From Bathynomus jamesi (taxonomy: Eukaryota; Arthropoda; Malacostraca; Isopoda; Cirolanidae), in NCBI GenBank assembly GCA_023014485.1, contig JAJOZX010007508.1, positions 62,001-126,000 of the forward strand: DNA of 64,000 nucleotides, written 5' to 3'. Position 1 is the stretch's first letter; every line of letters begins with the position of its first letter. The notes under the pieces were generated by a model. That model was not told the origin of the DNA, did no database searches, and saw only the letters and a program-made list of their open reading frames with translations. The position numbers and the translations under genes were made by a program. Positions 23,019 to 33,551 of this stretch are shown here, one piece after another.

Positions 23019-24860
23019 CTACAGATCTACAGAAGCTAAGGCTAACAAAGACCCTAAGATCCACTCTAAGGTTAGCCCGAGAGAAAGGAAAGAGTAGGGG
23101 GTTAAGAGAAGAGAAGAGAATAAGGGGTTAAGTAAGAAGCAACACCTATCGCTCGTTGGTTAACATTCATTCAGAAAAAGAGAAAAAAGATTCACCATCA
23201 TCATCCGCCGGCCACTGCCGACAAGTCAGAAAATAGTCGGAGAGAATAGGAGGGGGGTGAAAGATGAAAAGAAACCATTCATCACAGTCTTAACTCACTG
23301 CCATACCATGCAAACTACAAACATGCAAGTAAAGAGAGTTACAGCCATGCAAAGGAGATAAGGAAAAAAAAAAAAAAGTAGGTACAGTTAAACAAAAAGT
23401 GGGTTAGTTTACGCTACGAGCTACATCTACGTTCGTGTTAGTCTAATTTTTTTTTTTTTTTATTGCTGGCATCACACGCTGGCATGTCACAAGCTGGCAT
23501 TCATCGTCAACAGACTCATCCTCGAGCACCACCACCAGAGCTCCTGTTGTAACTTTCTTTTTTATTTTAAACAACGTTAATATTTTTAAAATGTCTGTCA
23601 AGACGGTTCTTAAACATATTAACGCTGGTAGAATGAACGACTGACGCGGGAAGATTATTCCATTTATCAATTACTTTAAACGTAAAGAAGTTTTTAGCGA
23701 TATTAGTAATGAAACGTCTGCCACGCAACTTAAATCCGTTATTGCGAGTATTACTATTATCGAAAGTGAACAATTTGTCAAAATTTACGTTATCGATGTT
23801 ATTAACGATTTTGAAAACTTCAATAAGCTCCCCCCTTAATCTTCTAGTTTCGAGTGAATACAGGTCTAACTCTTTAATCCTATCTTCATAAGGCTTATTG
23901 CGCAATGACGGAATAAGTTTCGTGGCACGACGCTGAACCCTTTCTAACCTATCAATATCCTCACGCAAGTACGGGCACCAAAACTGAACGGCATATTCTA
24001 AATGAGGCCTGACTAGGGACTTGTAAAGGGGCAATATAATATCCTTCGATTTAAATTCGAAATTACGCGCTATGAAGCCTAACATCCTATTAGCTTTTGC
24101 GCAAGACTCCAGGCACTGGTTCCTAACCTTTAAATCCTTAGATACGCGTACGCCTAAATCTACTTCCTCGTCAACGCTCGCTAACTCCCTATCATCCATC
24201 GTGTACGCGTAATTATTGTTGCGAGAACCTATATGCAAAACTTTACATTTACTACGTTAAATTGCATCTGCCACTTATCTGTCCACTCCATAATCCTATC
24301 TACATCGTCTTGGATCCTATTTCTATCGTCCTCGTTAAGAACCTTACCGCCTATTTTAGTATCGTCCGCGAATTTTGACACGTTACTAGTCAATCCTACA
24401 TCTATATCGTTAATGTAAATTACGAATAGCAATGGGCCTAACACTGAACCCTGTGGGACACCGCTACCTACATCTAACCACCCCGATTCACTACCATTAA
24501 CTACGACCCTCTGCCTCCTAGCACGAAGCCATTCTTCAAACCAGTTAGCTACCTGACCGCGTATACCGTGCGCTTTAACCTTCGCAATTAGTCTCCTATG
24601 CGGAACTGTATCGGACGCCTTTTTAAAATCTAAATAAATAACGTCAGCTGCTCTATGCCTATCGTATTCGCGCACTATTTCGTTATAAAATTCTAACAAA
24701 TTAGTTAAACAAGACCTATGGTGTCGAAACCCATGCTGACTACTATTAATCAAACCCCTACTTTCTAAGTGATCGATAATACGATCCCTAACTACGGATT
24801 CCAAAAGTTTACCGACAATTGACGTTAAGCTAATGGGCCTATAATTGCTACCTCCCCAAC
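23018..24860 (-). mobile_element. CR1-like LINE inserted in Maverick polB
   Basis: 5'-truncated non-LTR retrotransposon. The 3' untranslated region is 23018-23566, similar to 10257-10920, and the ORF runs from about 24860 to 23567. Comparison with the uninterrupted polB at 40065-43860 places the insertion between SLK-D and QL-VGTH, with about 30 target bases missing. Confidence 0.85.
23567..24860 (-). pseudogene. CR1-like reverse transcriptase, C-terminal two thirds
   Basis: The minus strand begins at NYRPISLTSIVGKLLE (RT motif 1/2 region). It continues with DFKKASDTVPH (motif A with the Asp), GVPQGSVLGPLLFVIYINDI (motif B) and KFADDTKIGG (motif C, catalytic Asp-Asp). The thumb contains VRPHLEYAVQFWCP and RVQRRATK, and the end is MFKNRLDRHFKNINVV. 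One frameshift near 24235 separates two otherwise open segments, 24860-24229 and 24238-23567. The endonuclease and ORF1 are missing through 5' truncation. It is inserted antisense to polB. Assignment is to the Jockey superfamily, most like CR1. Confidence 0.85.
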
Positions 24861-25078
24861 TAATTGTAGGCACCCACAATTTTCGGGCGCAGAAGCTGGG
24901 GGGCGTGAGGAACTTAGGGGTACAAAGGTGTGCCGAAACACCTATTGGAAACGTTACCAGTTACCTGGTTCCTATGATACCGTACACTTTGGTTACCATA
25001 AACTTTGATGGGCCTATTGCTAACTTATTCATCACACATATTTGTAAATATATATGTATTGAGAACACACTTTGATTT
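24855..25078 (+). pseudogene. Maverick DNA polymerase B, C-terminal remainder
   Basis: Continues polB beyond the LINE: VGTHNFRAQKLGGVR matches VGTHIFRAQKLGAVK in the second Maverick copy (about 40150, minus strand). The stop is at 25073-25075. Confidence 0.75.
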
Positions 25079-25334
25079 GCCTATTGTTAACTTATTTGTT
25101 GCACGTATTTGTAAATATATACATGCTGATTATTTCGTTTATTAAATAAATCGTGCTTCAACTTGTGTTTCACTTTGCGTGCGTGCGTATGTACAGTAAA
25201 AGTTAAGCCCCACCTACTGTAAGACCGGGGACATGATTCATCCCGTAGCCTGAGCAGGCCTCTGTCCCCGCGTTCTCAGTTGACCTCTGTATACCCTTGA
25301 GCTCAGACATGTATTCTCTCCCGCGTAGAAGAAA

Positions 25335-25923
25335 ATGGCCACCTTTAATATCGCGTGTTCAACATTTATGAAGTGGTATTCAGTAACGTGCTTAGATGTA
25401 GTGGATACTGAAAAACCCTATCCCAGCCTCCTTTGACTCTTTTAAGGAAGCATTGAATTGTGCGAAGGGTCAGGCTATTCAAATCCTCTACGGATATTCT
25501 GGCGAAGGGGTTGTAGGATTTCGCAGTACAAACGATGTACTGAAGTATGTTGTAGAACTACGCTTTATAAAGGCACACGTGCACCGCGTGGTAGAAGAAG
25601 CGGCACGCTCAGAAGCTAAACAACAGTTATGGGTAGTGAGCCTTGTGGATGAGTGATCTGATAAATGGTATTATATCATGCTACACCATGTCGATTACTC
25701 ATACCCTACGACTGAAAATGTGAATCTCGTTATCATGGACAATCTTAAGTATTTTTACCACTACATTAATATATATCATGATGAGGTTTGTAGTGAGGTT
25801 GTGGCTAAAGGGTTATGTGAGTTTTTAACAGATTTTAGAGATGAGTATCGCCTGTTAAATAAAAAGCCTAAATATGAACATATGTTTCTCTCTAACAGCG
25901 CCCCGCAGTGTGAAGATTTTTAG
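25335..25923 (+). pseudogene. Maverick unknown gene A
   Basis: Unrecognised protein of roughly 195 residues, starting at the ATG of MATFNIACSTFMKW. It is homologous to the minus-strand gene at 38846-39641: shared AKAHVHR/VKAHIHR, EAKQQLWVVSLVDE/EAKQRVWVVNLFDE, NVNLVIMD/NINLVIMD and FRDEYRLL. Both copies follow polB and precede gene B by under 20 bases, so it looks like part of a polB-A-B-C cassette. Copy 1 has a frameshift near 25430 and an in-frame TGA at 25654 where the other copy has Trp. I see no signal peptide or known motif, and no function is proposed. Confidence 0.6.
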
Positions 25924-25940
25924 GAGAGATAAAACATAAA

Positions 25941-26958
25941 ATGTGCCTAGTTCATGAAATTTACTCTGAGGGAAACTGTCTGGTGCGTATTCGGGGGAGT
26001 GGTAGTGATAAAACGTTAAAACTGAAACTAGTTCTTGTACCGGAAAATTTCTCGAAACGCCTACCCAGTATAATGGGGTACAACAATTCATGTTGGGCCA
26101 GCGCCGCACAGGTTTCATTAGTTTATGATGCGACTCGCACCTCACGGATCATACGGGTTCGAACAAACCCATTCACGTATCATCAGGGTGAGTCAACCGC
26201 CCATCGAATCGTTCCTGCCTACCTGCGTGCCTCACGCGGCTCATAGTCTTCTCAGAGCTTGCGCCGAGTGGATGTGCCATAGTCATCTCGAGCTGTGTGA
26301 ATACGATGGAACTCCCTTTGAGAAGCATTCTCAACGCCTCGTACGACGTCTCCGTGACGAAGTCGTTGCGTGTGTTCAGGCGGGAAACCGGCACCATTAA
26401 CTGTGTGCTTGAAACGAACAGTAGACCTGCGAGCAAGCGCAACGTTATTTATTTAAATCTGGAGGAGATGCATAAAACTTCAGGGTAGTTGAGAGTTGGG
26501 CTGAGGACCGCTATAAAATACCAGCTGACGTAGGTATAATAAGAGAGGTGATTAGTGAAGCCTTCTCATATACCGTTGTTTGTACATTGAGTGTAAATAA
26601 CAATCAACCATGCGTTGATATACGACTGATGTGGACGAACACAGCTGATAATGGCGTTCTTGTTCCTACACGAAACCGTTTCATCCTCGACAGAATGTTT
26701 GAGATCGTTGGATTCCGTAAGCCTATGTTAGACACACGTATCTCAGACATGATTTACTTTGACACAGTACTTGAATACGCTTACACCGCTCTGCTCGACG
26801 GATTTGCTGAATGTAGGAATGTGCAGGGAGAGAACGGAGTAGCTCTGGATGCGTATTTAAAAGGCTTAGACTCTTCGAAATATCCCAAGCGTTGGTACAA
26901 AACGCTTGAGAGGTACAGAGCTGAGCTCGCCTACACTGTTCACCCTGAAAAACTGTAA
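25941..26958 (+). pseudogene. Maverick unknown gene B
   Basis: Unrecognised protein of about 330 residues when read across two frame changes (around 26100-26290 and 26490). The ATG opens MCLVHEIYSEGNC. GSGSDKTLKLKL, FSKRLPSIMGY, YDVSVTKSLRVFRR, IRLMWTNTADNGVLV, FILDRMFEIVGFRK and ALLDGFAEC are all present in the second Maverick copy at 37846-38841. The last 137 codons (26548-26958) are open and unbroken. FSKRLP...IMGY and the long beta-rich pattern do not match any Polinton core protein I know. Confidence 0.6.
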
Positions 26959-27014
26959 CCTCTATATAGTAGATAGCTGCCGTTACGACTTGGAAGATTA
27001 TTTCAATTGCTGCT

Positions 27015-27368
27015 ATGCCGGGTGAAGAAGAGTTCACGATTGAAAAGTTCGGTACGTTAAGAAAAAACCTTCGATTGGAAAGGCATGATTATAAGCGTGT
27101 ATTTAATGACATGGTTAACGATGGCGTTTTTGCGCGTGCTTTTGATTGCGTTCTAGTGGCGCTTAAAGACAACTTACCTGCCGAGTGTAAAGTGGGTACA
27201 AAAATAGTGTTAAATGATATGAAAGCCATTTACATCGAATATAAACCGCCGTATCAGTTACGGGGCAAGGTGATGCTTGAGCGGTTTTACCACATCGTGC
27301 AAAGTAATGCCGATGTTGATGTAGCTTCAATCAGCATTGAATTTACCGTTTTGTACCGTAGAACGTAA
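27015..27368 (+). CDS. Maverick unknown gene C, intact
   Basis: Complete ORF of 117 residues from ATG 27015 to TAA 27366-27368. It shares EEFTIEKFG, NLRLER, ECKVGTKIVLNDMKAIYIEY and GK/GE-LERF-type segments with the minus-strand copy at 37433-37721. It starts 56 bases after gene B and is the last gene before the right terminus. It is the only Maverick gene in this copy with no break over its whole length. There is no transmembrane segment or known motif. The function is unknown. Confidence 0.65.
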   Translation: MPGEEEFTIEKFGTLRKNLRLERHDYKRVFNDMVNDGVFARAFDCVLVALKDNLPAECKVGTKIVLNDMKAIYIEYKPPYQLRGKVMLERFYHIVQSNADVDVASISIEFTVLYRRT

Positions 27369-27409
27369 AGACAATATATATATTTTTACTGTAATATTTT
27401 GCTAATACT

Positions 27410-28060
27410 ATTTGTACGAATATATATAATTAATATAAATATATATTTTTCTAATATTTGGTTAATACTGTTTTGTACAATTATATATAATTAATATAAC
27501 TATTTTTCCTGTTCTAATATTTGGTAATATAACTTTTGATAATATAACTATATATTTTTCTAATATTTGATTAATATTGTGCTTTGTATGATTATATATT
27601 TTCCATGTTTTGTACGACTATATATAATTAATATAAATATATATTTTTCTAATATTTGGTTAATACTATGATTTGCATGATTATATATTCCCCGTTCTAT
27701 TATTTGATCATATATATATATATCCTATTGTACAGTATATCCATTAATTAATAAACAGAACGTTGTAATGGTGTTTTATTTATTCCTTGAACACGTTTAT
27801 ATCATTTTCTAAAACAGTAATTGAATAGATAAGTAACGAGGCTGACAGATCAGCCAACTGTAACATAAGCTTATTTAAAATAAATAACGAATCTGGCAAC
27901 TCAGCAGCCAACTGGCTGAATAATAATTATATATATGGCGTTGTCTGGCAACTCAGCAGCCGACTGACTGAATAATATATAGAAGAACTAAATATTTAAT
28001 GCTATCTGGCGCTATCTGGCAACTCTGTTAACTGGCTGATTAAGCCAACTGGCTGAATAG
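27410..28060. repeat. Degenerate tandem repeats in the Maverick right arm
   Basis: 27410-27710 holds about four imperfect AT-rich units built on TATATAATTAATATAAATAT and CTAATATTTGGTTAATACT. 27890-28060 holds about three units with TCTGGCAACTC, AGCAGCC and AACTGGCTGAATAAT. No ORF. It may be terminal regulatory or origin-type sequence, which is unproven. Confidence 0.6.
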
Positions 28061-28129
28061 GGGCACTATAAGAGGCGGCGGACGGCTTACGGACTTCATA
28101 TGAGCTCGGCAATCGGCCGAGCAAAGACC

Positions 28130-28484
28130 CTCCTCTTCCTTCCTCTCTTACTATCTCTTTCTGTTCCTTTGGGGGGGTGAGGCAATCCCATCTTCTTCCC
28201 TATAGAGGCTTCCCCTCTTCTGCCCCTTTTGGAGGATCAGCTTGGGGAGAACTCCGCCTCCAAGTTGCATACCCCTTGCAATCCCATTTTGGGGTTGGCA
28301 ACAAAGGTTGGCACTCCCCGTTGGGGGGATCAGCTTGGGGGATAACTCCAGGTTGCAGTCCCATTTCAGGGTTGGCAACAAGGGGGGCGGGGAATTTTTT
28401 GCAACAAAGGGGGGAGGGGTGGCACTCTTGCAACATTATGTAATACTATGCAATTGCACTCAAGGGTTTTGCGGGTATACTACT
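28130..28484. repeat. Maverick right terminal region with internal duplication
   Basis: GC-rich part inside the terminal repeat. Two direct units begin GGGGATCAGCTTGGGG (28233 and 28325 areas), each with GGTTGGCAACAAGG-like ends. The last 95 bases are the terminal inverted repeat matching 19341-19440. Confidence 0.7.
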
Positions 28485-28572
28485 AGAGTTTTTTCAACAT
28501 TGGTAACAATTTTAGGGGGTAAGACCAACGAATTTTCAACATTTATTTTTTTGGACCACCCTAAATTATATA

Positions 28573-29478
28573 TAGGGCGTCCCAAAAAAATTTATACACA
28601 CTTTAAATACTTATAAAGGCAGTGTTTATTAAAATACATTTCATTTTCAAAATGTAATAGAATCTACAGACATTATTCAATTGTTTTGTCAACGCCTGTT
28701 TTCAAACTGACGTCTGTTCTGGTCCAGGCACTGCTGATAACGCGAAGCAATGGAATCGCAAACATCACGAAACATTTCGTTTGGTATTTGTGTGCATTCT
28801 CGTTCAATGGCTGCTCTCAATTCAGCGACTGTTGCAGGTTTTATAGCGTAGACTTTGTCTTTTAAGTATCCCCATAAAAAAGTCTAGTGGTGTGAGATCT
28901 GGTGAACGCGGAGGGTATTCTACGAAACCCCTTCGTCCAATCCACATCCACATCGTGCCAAGTACCACTCGCAATACTCCACTCTTCGGTCAGGATCATC
29001 TTCATTAATAGCATGGACTAATCTTGGAATGTAACTTTTCCATTGACAGCGCTTCAAAATGCGTTGGACAGACGATTCTGAAATTCCTACCTCACGACTC
29101 GCTTGCCGCACAGATTTTCTTGGACTTTGGTGATACGTTTCCAGTACTCTGTCTTGCTTTGTGGGGCTTGTCGATGTCCGTGGTCTTCCGGAACGCTTCT
29201 TGTGGACATTCTGAACAGTTCCATCGGCTTCAAACTTATCTCTAATTCGAGTGATGGTAAGTCGCGTTGGTGGATCTGTTTGAAACTCCCTCCTAAACTG
29301 TCTTTGCACTTCAACTGCGTTTTCACACTTCCAGTAGCATTTTAGAATGAATTTCCTTTGTTCAAAGCTTAGTCTGACTGCCATTATTAATTCTAATGGG
29401 TTTGACTTGGAAAGAAAGAAACATCAATTGAGCTATCAGCTGTTAAAGTGTGTATACATTTTTTTGGGACGCCCTGTA
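28573..29478 (-). mobile_element. Internally deleted mariner
   Basis: Terminal repeats AGGGCGTCCCAAAAAAATTT (from 28575) and the inverse (to 29476), with TA borders. It carries the two ends of a transposase gene without its middle. Confidence 0.85.
28660..29384 (-). pseudogene. Mariner transposase with central deletion
   Basis: From ATG 29384 the minus strand encodes the N-terminal DNA-binding domain ([18 protein letters not shown], then [26 protein letters not shown] and a second helix-turn-helix ending SVQRILKR). The frame passes [14 protein letters not shown], then jumps over the deletion into the last catalytic block (EYPPRSPDLTPLDFF), with a frameshift right after. The first two catalytic Asp residues are gone, so no transposase is made. 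The N-terminal half is unbroken. Confidence 0.85.
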
Positions 29479-29540
29479 TATATATATATATATATATGAA
29501 AAGAAGGATCAACACAACGGCAAACATTTTCATTTATTTG

Positions 29541-29588
29541 TACATCAGACGTTTCGACAAATCTTTTGTCATCATCAGTGAGTTAAGT
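29541..29588 (-). ncRNA. Putative hammerhead ribozyme (family 2, left arm)
   Basis: Minus strand: CUGAUGA (29578-29572), extra U, stem II GACAAA...UUUGUC, GAAAC, then GUC. Stem III would be the 4-base palindrome ACGU, implying a dimer. Stem I pairs about five bases with one bulge. Confidence 0.55.
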
Positions 29589-30308
29589 CTTAAAACCTTA
29601 AAATAAAATTGAAAAGTGAAAGTTACATCAATACAATATTAAAACCATTAAAATTAAAACCTTAAAGCAAAATGAAAATTGCATCAATACAAAATTAAAA
29701 TCATTTAAATTTCATCACTATAAAAACTAAAATTAAATTAAATTTAATCACTATAAAAACTAAAATTAAACTACCTCAATAGGTAAATACACAATGTTTA
29801 CATCCACCTCCATACTTGGCAAAGTCTAACGGAACACTAGATGGTCAGAGGATTAGAAAGGGTATGTCTGTGAAAAACGGTTGGTTAGTCAAAAGAGTCG
29901 TAATTTGTAGGATGAGCTATTATTATTAAGGGAGGGTTTGTTTCTATAGATGTACAAACCCTCCCTTAATAATAATAGCTCATCCTACAAATTACGACTC
30001 TTTTGACTAACCAACCGTTTTTCACAGACATACCCTTTCTAATCCTCTGACCATCTAGTGTTCCGTTAGACTTTGCCAAGTATGGAGGTGGATGTAAACA
30101 TTGTGTATTTACCTATTGAGGTAATTTAATTTTAGTTTTTATAGTGATGAAATTTAATTTAATTTTAGTTTTTATAGTGATGAAATTTAAATGATTTTAA
30201 TTTTGTATTGATGCAATTTTCATTTTGCTTTAAGGTTTTAATTTTAATGGTTTTAATATTGTATTGATGTAACTTTCACTTTTCAATTTTGTTTTAAGGT
30301 TTTAAGAC

Positions 30309-30356
30309 TTAACTCACTGATGATGACAAAAGATTTGTCGAAACGTCTGATGTACA
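30309..30356 (+). ncRNA. Putative hammerhead ribozyme (family 2, right arm)
   Basis: Mirror of 29541-29588: CUGAUGA 30317-30323, stem II 30325-30339, GAAAC 30340-30344, cleavage triplet GUC 30345-30347. Confidence 0.55.
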
Positions 30357-30587
30357 AATAAATGAAAATGTTTGCCGTTGTGTTGATCCTTCTTTTCATC
30401 TGTAAGCTCCGGTTCCCTAAGGAGAAGTCAATAGCTTTGATATATATATATATATATACTGTCTAAATACTCTGCAAATTTGTATCATTCATTATATTTT
30501 ATTATACTATCTACATATTTAGTGTAACCGAAGTTTAATTGAATTTCCTCTATATCTTCAGGCGTAATTATGTAAATAATATATACA

Positions 30588-30589
<2 letters not shown>

Positions 30590-30652
<63 letters not shown>
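30590..30652. repeat. TA microsatellite
   Basis: Long TA run. Confidence 0.9.
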
Positions 30653-30653
<1 letters not shown>

Positions 30654-31020
30654 GGTGCGGCATAAGTCGCTTTACCGAGAATAATGAAACCACCTTGTGA
30701 AGAATAATATTTATTATTTATTAAAGAAATTGTTCAGTGTCCTCCATCATGTTCAGTACACATTGCATCTTTGAATCACTGAGCATCAAATAGCGCGGCA
30801 CAGTTCTTTGTTATTATTCAACGTCTCCAGCTCTTGGCATATCAAAGTCTTCATGTGATCGAAATCCCGAGGTTTCTGGCCGATGTTCAGTGATTCACAG
30901 ATGCAATATGTGTCTTTAACACGATGTAGGGCACTTGGAACGATTTCTGTAATAAATAATAAATATGATTCTTTACAAGGTAATTTCATTATTCTCGGCA
31001 AAGCGACTTATGCCGCACCC

Positions 31021-31022
<2 letters not shown>
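30651..31022. mobile_element. Mariner-type MITE
   Basis: Ends CAGGGTGCGGCATAAGTCGC and the inverse pair over about 40 bases, flanked by TA-rich sequence. An internal minus-strand scrap (about 30786-31001) may be a transposase tail. Two blocks around TTGCATCT also face each other as an inner inverted repeat. Confidence 0.8.

Positions 31023-31113
<91 letters not shown>
31023..31113. repeat. TA then GA microsatellite
   Basis: TA run to about 31058, followed by a GA run of about 55 bases. Confidence 0.9.
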
Positions 31114-31114
<1 letters not shown>

Positions 31115-31358
31115 AATTACAGCTGAATTAATTACCTACATTATAACAGCATTATTCACATAATTAAAGATATGACAGCAAACTGAAGTATACTTAGATT
31201 ACAGCTAAGATGTAAACAATACTATTAAATATAATGAATGATATAAATTGACAGCGTATTGCTAATAATGCGAAGTTCGCGTGGTTACAACCCATAAATC
31301 CATGGACTTACGTTGTTAGGTCTAAGGGCGACTCATTCATTTTAATGAGAAGAGAATG

Positions 31359-31360
<2 letters not shown>

Positions 31361-31396
<36 letters not shown>
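31361..31396. repeat. CT microsatellite
   Basis: Pure CT run. Confidence 0.9.
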
Positions 31397-31400
<4 letters not shown>

Positions 31401-31503
31401 AAGATTCCGAACGTTTCGAAGCATTTTTAAAATTTTGGTAGTAATTTTTATTTTTGTATTATAGCAGTACGAATGAAGCCTCGTTGTTCTATATATATAT
31501 ATA

Positions 31504-32296
31504 CAGGGTGTCGCATAAGTCCGGCATCATAGGAAAAATAATAAAAAAAGCCAAAACAAACGCTTTTATTTACGAACGTGCTCAATATGTCCACCATTGT
31601 TTTCAATACACAAATTCAGACGTGATACCCAGTCAGCAAGCACATGGTAAATGATGTCAGGAGTAATGGTGTTATATGCCCCAATAATGCGCTGCCGCAA
31701 ATGTTCAACACTCCTAATTTTCTCTGTGTATACCAGCGCTTTCAAGTGGCCCCAGAGATAAAAATCTAGTGGCGTGAGATCCGGGCTTCTAGCTGGCCAT
31801 TCCACAGGCCATCGACGTCCTATCCAATGAGCAGGGAATTGTTGGTACAGGTATTCCCTTACTTGGGTGCTGTAATGTGCAGGAGCGCCGTCTTGCTGGA
31901 ACCATGTTGGGAAATTTCCTTCTTCGTTCAAGACACTGGGAAATGCTTCTTCCTTGAGCATACGTAGGTAGGTGCCTCCAGTGAAATGTTCATCGAAAAA
32001 GAGGGGGCCTATGATGCGATCCTTCCAAGTGCCACACCATACCATCACCCGAGATGCACCTTGTTCCTTTGAAGAGGTATACAGTGAGGGTTGTTTTGAG
32101 ACCAGTAGCGGGTGTTCTGTCGATTTACCTCACCATTTCCATAAAAAACAGCCTCGTCACTGAACAGAATGGTGGACGGGAAATTGGCATATCGAGCATA
32201 GACATTATGGCCTGTAGAAAGAGAAAAATATGAATTATGGTTTGTAGAAATAGAAAAATATGAATTTCTCCTATGATGCCGGACTTATGGGACACC

Positions 32297-32299
<3 letters not shown>
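31504..32299 (-). mobile_element. Truncated DD41D mariner, second family
   Basis: Terminal repeats CAGGGTGTCGCATAAGTCCG and inverted CGGACTTATGGGACACCCTG, with TA on both sides. The gene's N-terminal half is deleted. A short duplicated block (CATAATTCATATTTTTC) sits near 32215-32262. Confidence 0.85.
31566..32210 (-). pseudogene. Mariner transposase, catalytic half
   Basis: Minus-strand catalytic domain: ILFSDEAVFYGNG (first Asp), QQDGAPAHYS (second) and SPDLTPLDFYLWG (third). There are 41 residues between the last two Asp, as in the 4617 gene, but the proteins differ clearly, so this is a separate family. One stop or frame change lies near 32053 between NKVHLG and VWCGTWKD. The last 160 codons are open. 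The DNA-binding domain is missing. Confidence 0.85.
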
Positions 32300-32309
<10 letters not shown>

Positions 32310-32328
<19 letters not shown>

Positions 32329-33226
32329 CTGTACGAAAACTTTTGCATTTAATTTAATTTTTTTTTTTTCAAATTGTTTGATGTTTTACATTATGTGATG
32401 GAGTTAAACTAATTATTTTATTTGTTAAATTTTTCGGAACGAAGATAAACTTTTTAAGACTCTCCTATGTATGATACAAAAGATAAGGACGCATATAACT
32501 GAAAATATAACTGAAAAATGTACATTTTAGGAAAAAATTTCGCCCAGAAACAAAATTTCGAGAAGGCCTAAAAAATATTTCGTTTTTGTTTGGCTTTTTT
32601 ATTTTTTTGGTGACAATAAATTTTCGAAAACCAAACCAATCTCCGCTTATTACATTGTTTTATGTTTTTTACGAGCAATACCAGGTTAAGTGCTCGTTCA
32701 AGGTTGGTTTGTAATTTCCTACGTCACCAACTTTCCACCAGTCAGGGTTCATGGTCGTTGCCAAAGAATAACTGGCCCCAAAACTACGTGTTACACTTCT
32801 TTAAGAACTTTTTCTGAAATTGAACATACCGTAATGAGTGTTTTATTCAATAATCTTTTCAAATTTTATCATCTTTGAGGCTGTTGATTACAACTCCGTA
32901 CCAGACATATAGAATACTGTCTCAAATGCGCTCATGACCTTGATAATACATTTAAGTTATACACCTTCATGAGGAATATTGAGTATTTGTGACTTCATTA
33001 TAATAAAAAGACACCTCAGTGTGCCATCTTTGAAAAACAAAATATAGCAAAAACTTCATTAAATAGAGGAAAGTTAATGCATAGCGATATACCAAGATAT
33101 TAGAATATCTTGTCAGATATTAAAAAGATAGAATAAATTCATTACTTTTATTGAGTACTGCCAATATTAATCTTAAACCTTTGTCAAAGATTTTTTTAAC
33201 TCTGTTTTTTAGTATTTAGTTGGTTC
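32310..33226. other. Unassigned AT-rich stretch
   Basis: After a TA run, nothing coding or repeated was recognised. Confidence 0.4.
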
Positions 33227-33287
33227 ACCTAGTAGTATAACAGAAAATTAGTGAGGAATAAGAGGACGAGAAGGTGGTACATGTTTA

Positions 33288-33332
33288 TTAATCAGACGTT
33301 TCGGAAATTCAATTTCCATCATCAGTGCTAAG
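33288..33332 (-). ncRNA. Putative hammerhead ribozyme (family 2, PLE left end, inverted)
   Basis: Minus strand: CUGAUGA (33325-33319), extra U, stem II GGAAAUU/AAUUUCC, GAAAC (33302-33298), GUC (33297-33295). Stem I forms with one bulged A. Confidence 0.55.
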
Positions 33333-33507
33333 AAATAAAAATTTAAAATAAAAGTGAACAAATATAGTAAAAGATTTTAAGTTGTGATATTTTCGTTAGT
33401 TTAAATGAAAATGACGAGAGCAAAAATACATAATAAACAGCTTGGTAGTCCCGATAATACGTAAGTATCATCTTTTACTATATTTGTTCACTTTTATTTT
33501 TTATTTC

Positions 33508-33551
33508 TTAGTACTGATGATGGAAATTGAATTTCCGAAACATCTGATTAA
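33508..33551 (+). ncRNA. Putative hammerhead, mutated cleavage triplet
   Basis: CUGAUGA 33514-33520 and GAAAC 33537-33541 are kept, but the triplet after them is AUC where the other copies have GUC. It may still fit the NUH rule, but the ACGU stem III palindrome is lost. Confidence 0.45.

Larger units (their letters stand above)
19341..28484. mobile_element. Maverick/Polinton derivative, polB half only
   Basis: Terminal inverted repeats of about 100-130 bases begin AGTAGTATACCCGC at 19341 and end with the inverse at 28484; AGTAGT is typical of Polinton ends. Between them are protein-primed DNA polymerase B and three further genes in the same order as in the longer Maverick at 37433-50142. 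All virion, integrase and ATPase genes are absent. The left terminus lies only about 200 bases from the polB start. A CR1-like LINE interrupts polB. I did not find a clean 6-bp target duplication. Confidence 0.8.
16573..28563. mobile_element. hAT-like element interrupted by a Maverick
   Basis: The left end TAGGGTGATCCAAAA (16573) is matched by inverted TTTTGGACCACCCTA (to 28563). Similarity extends about 75 bases inwards (shared GTCTTACC and AAATTGTTACC). The right copy is split off from the rest by the Maverick at 19341-28484, which therefore landed inside this element's right terminal repeat. The gene at 16862-18755 is its transposase-like gene. An 8-bp target duplication cannot be judged because the left flank is a TA repeat. 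Confidence 0.7.
29496..30404. mobile_element. Head-to-head Penelope-like 3' ends (palindrome)
   Basis: Two inverted arms of about 445 bases meet at 29943-29956. Each ends in a hammerhead-like core, and the arms share the run of AAATTTAATTTAATT and CCATACTTGGCAAAG. No coding remains. Similarity of the ribozyme-like segment to the PLE at 33237-37162 suggests PLE origin. Confidence 0.65.

Noticed and set aside
19335..28490. 6-bp target duplication for the Maverick at 19341-28484
   Set aside because: Flanks TAGATT and AGAGTT do not match; shifting the border by one or two bases does not help.
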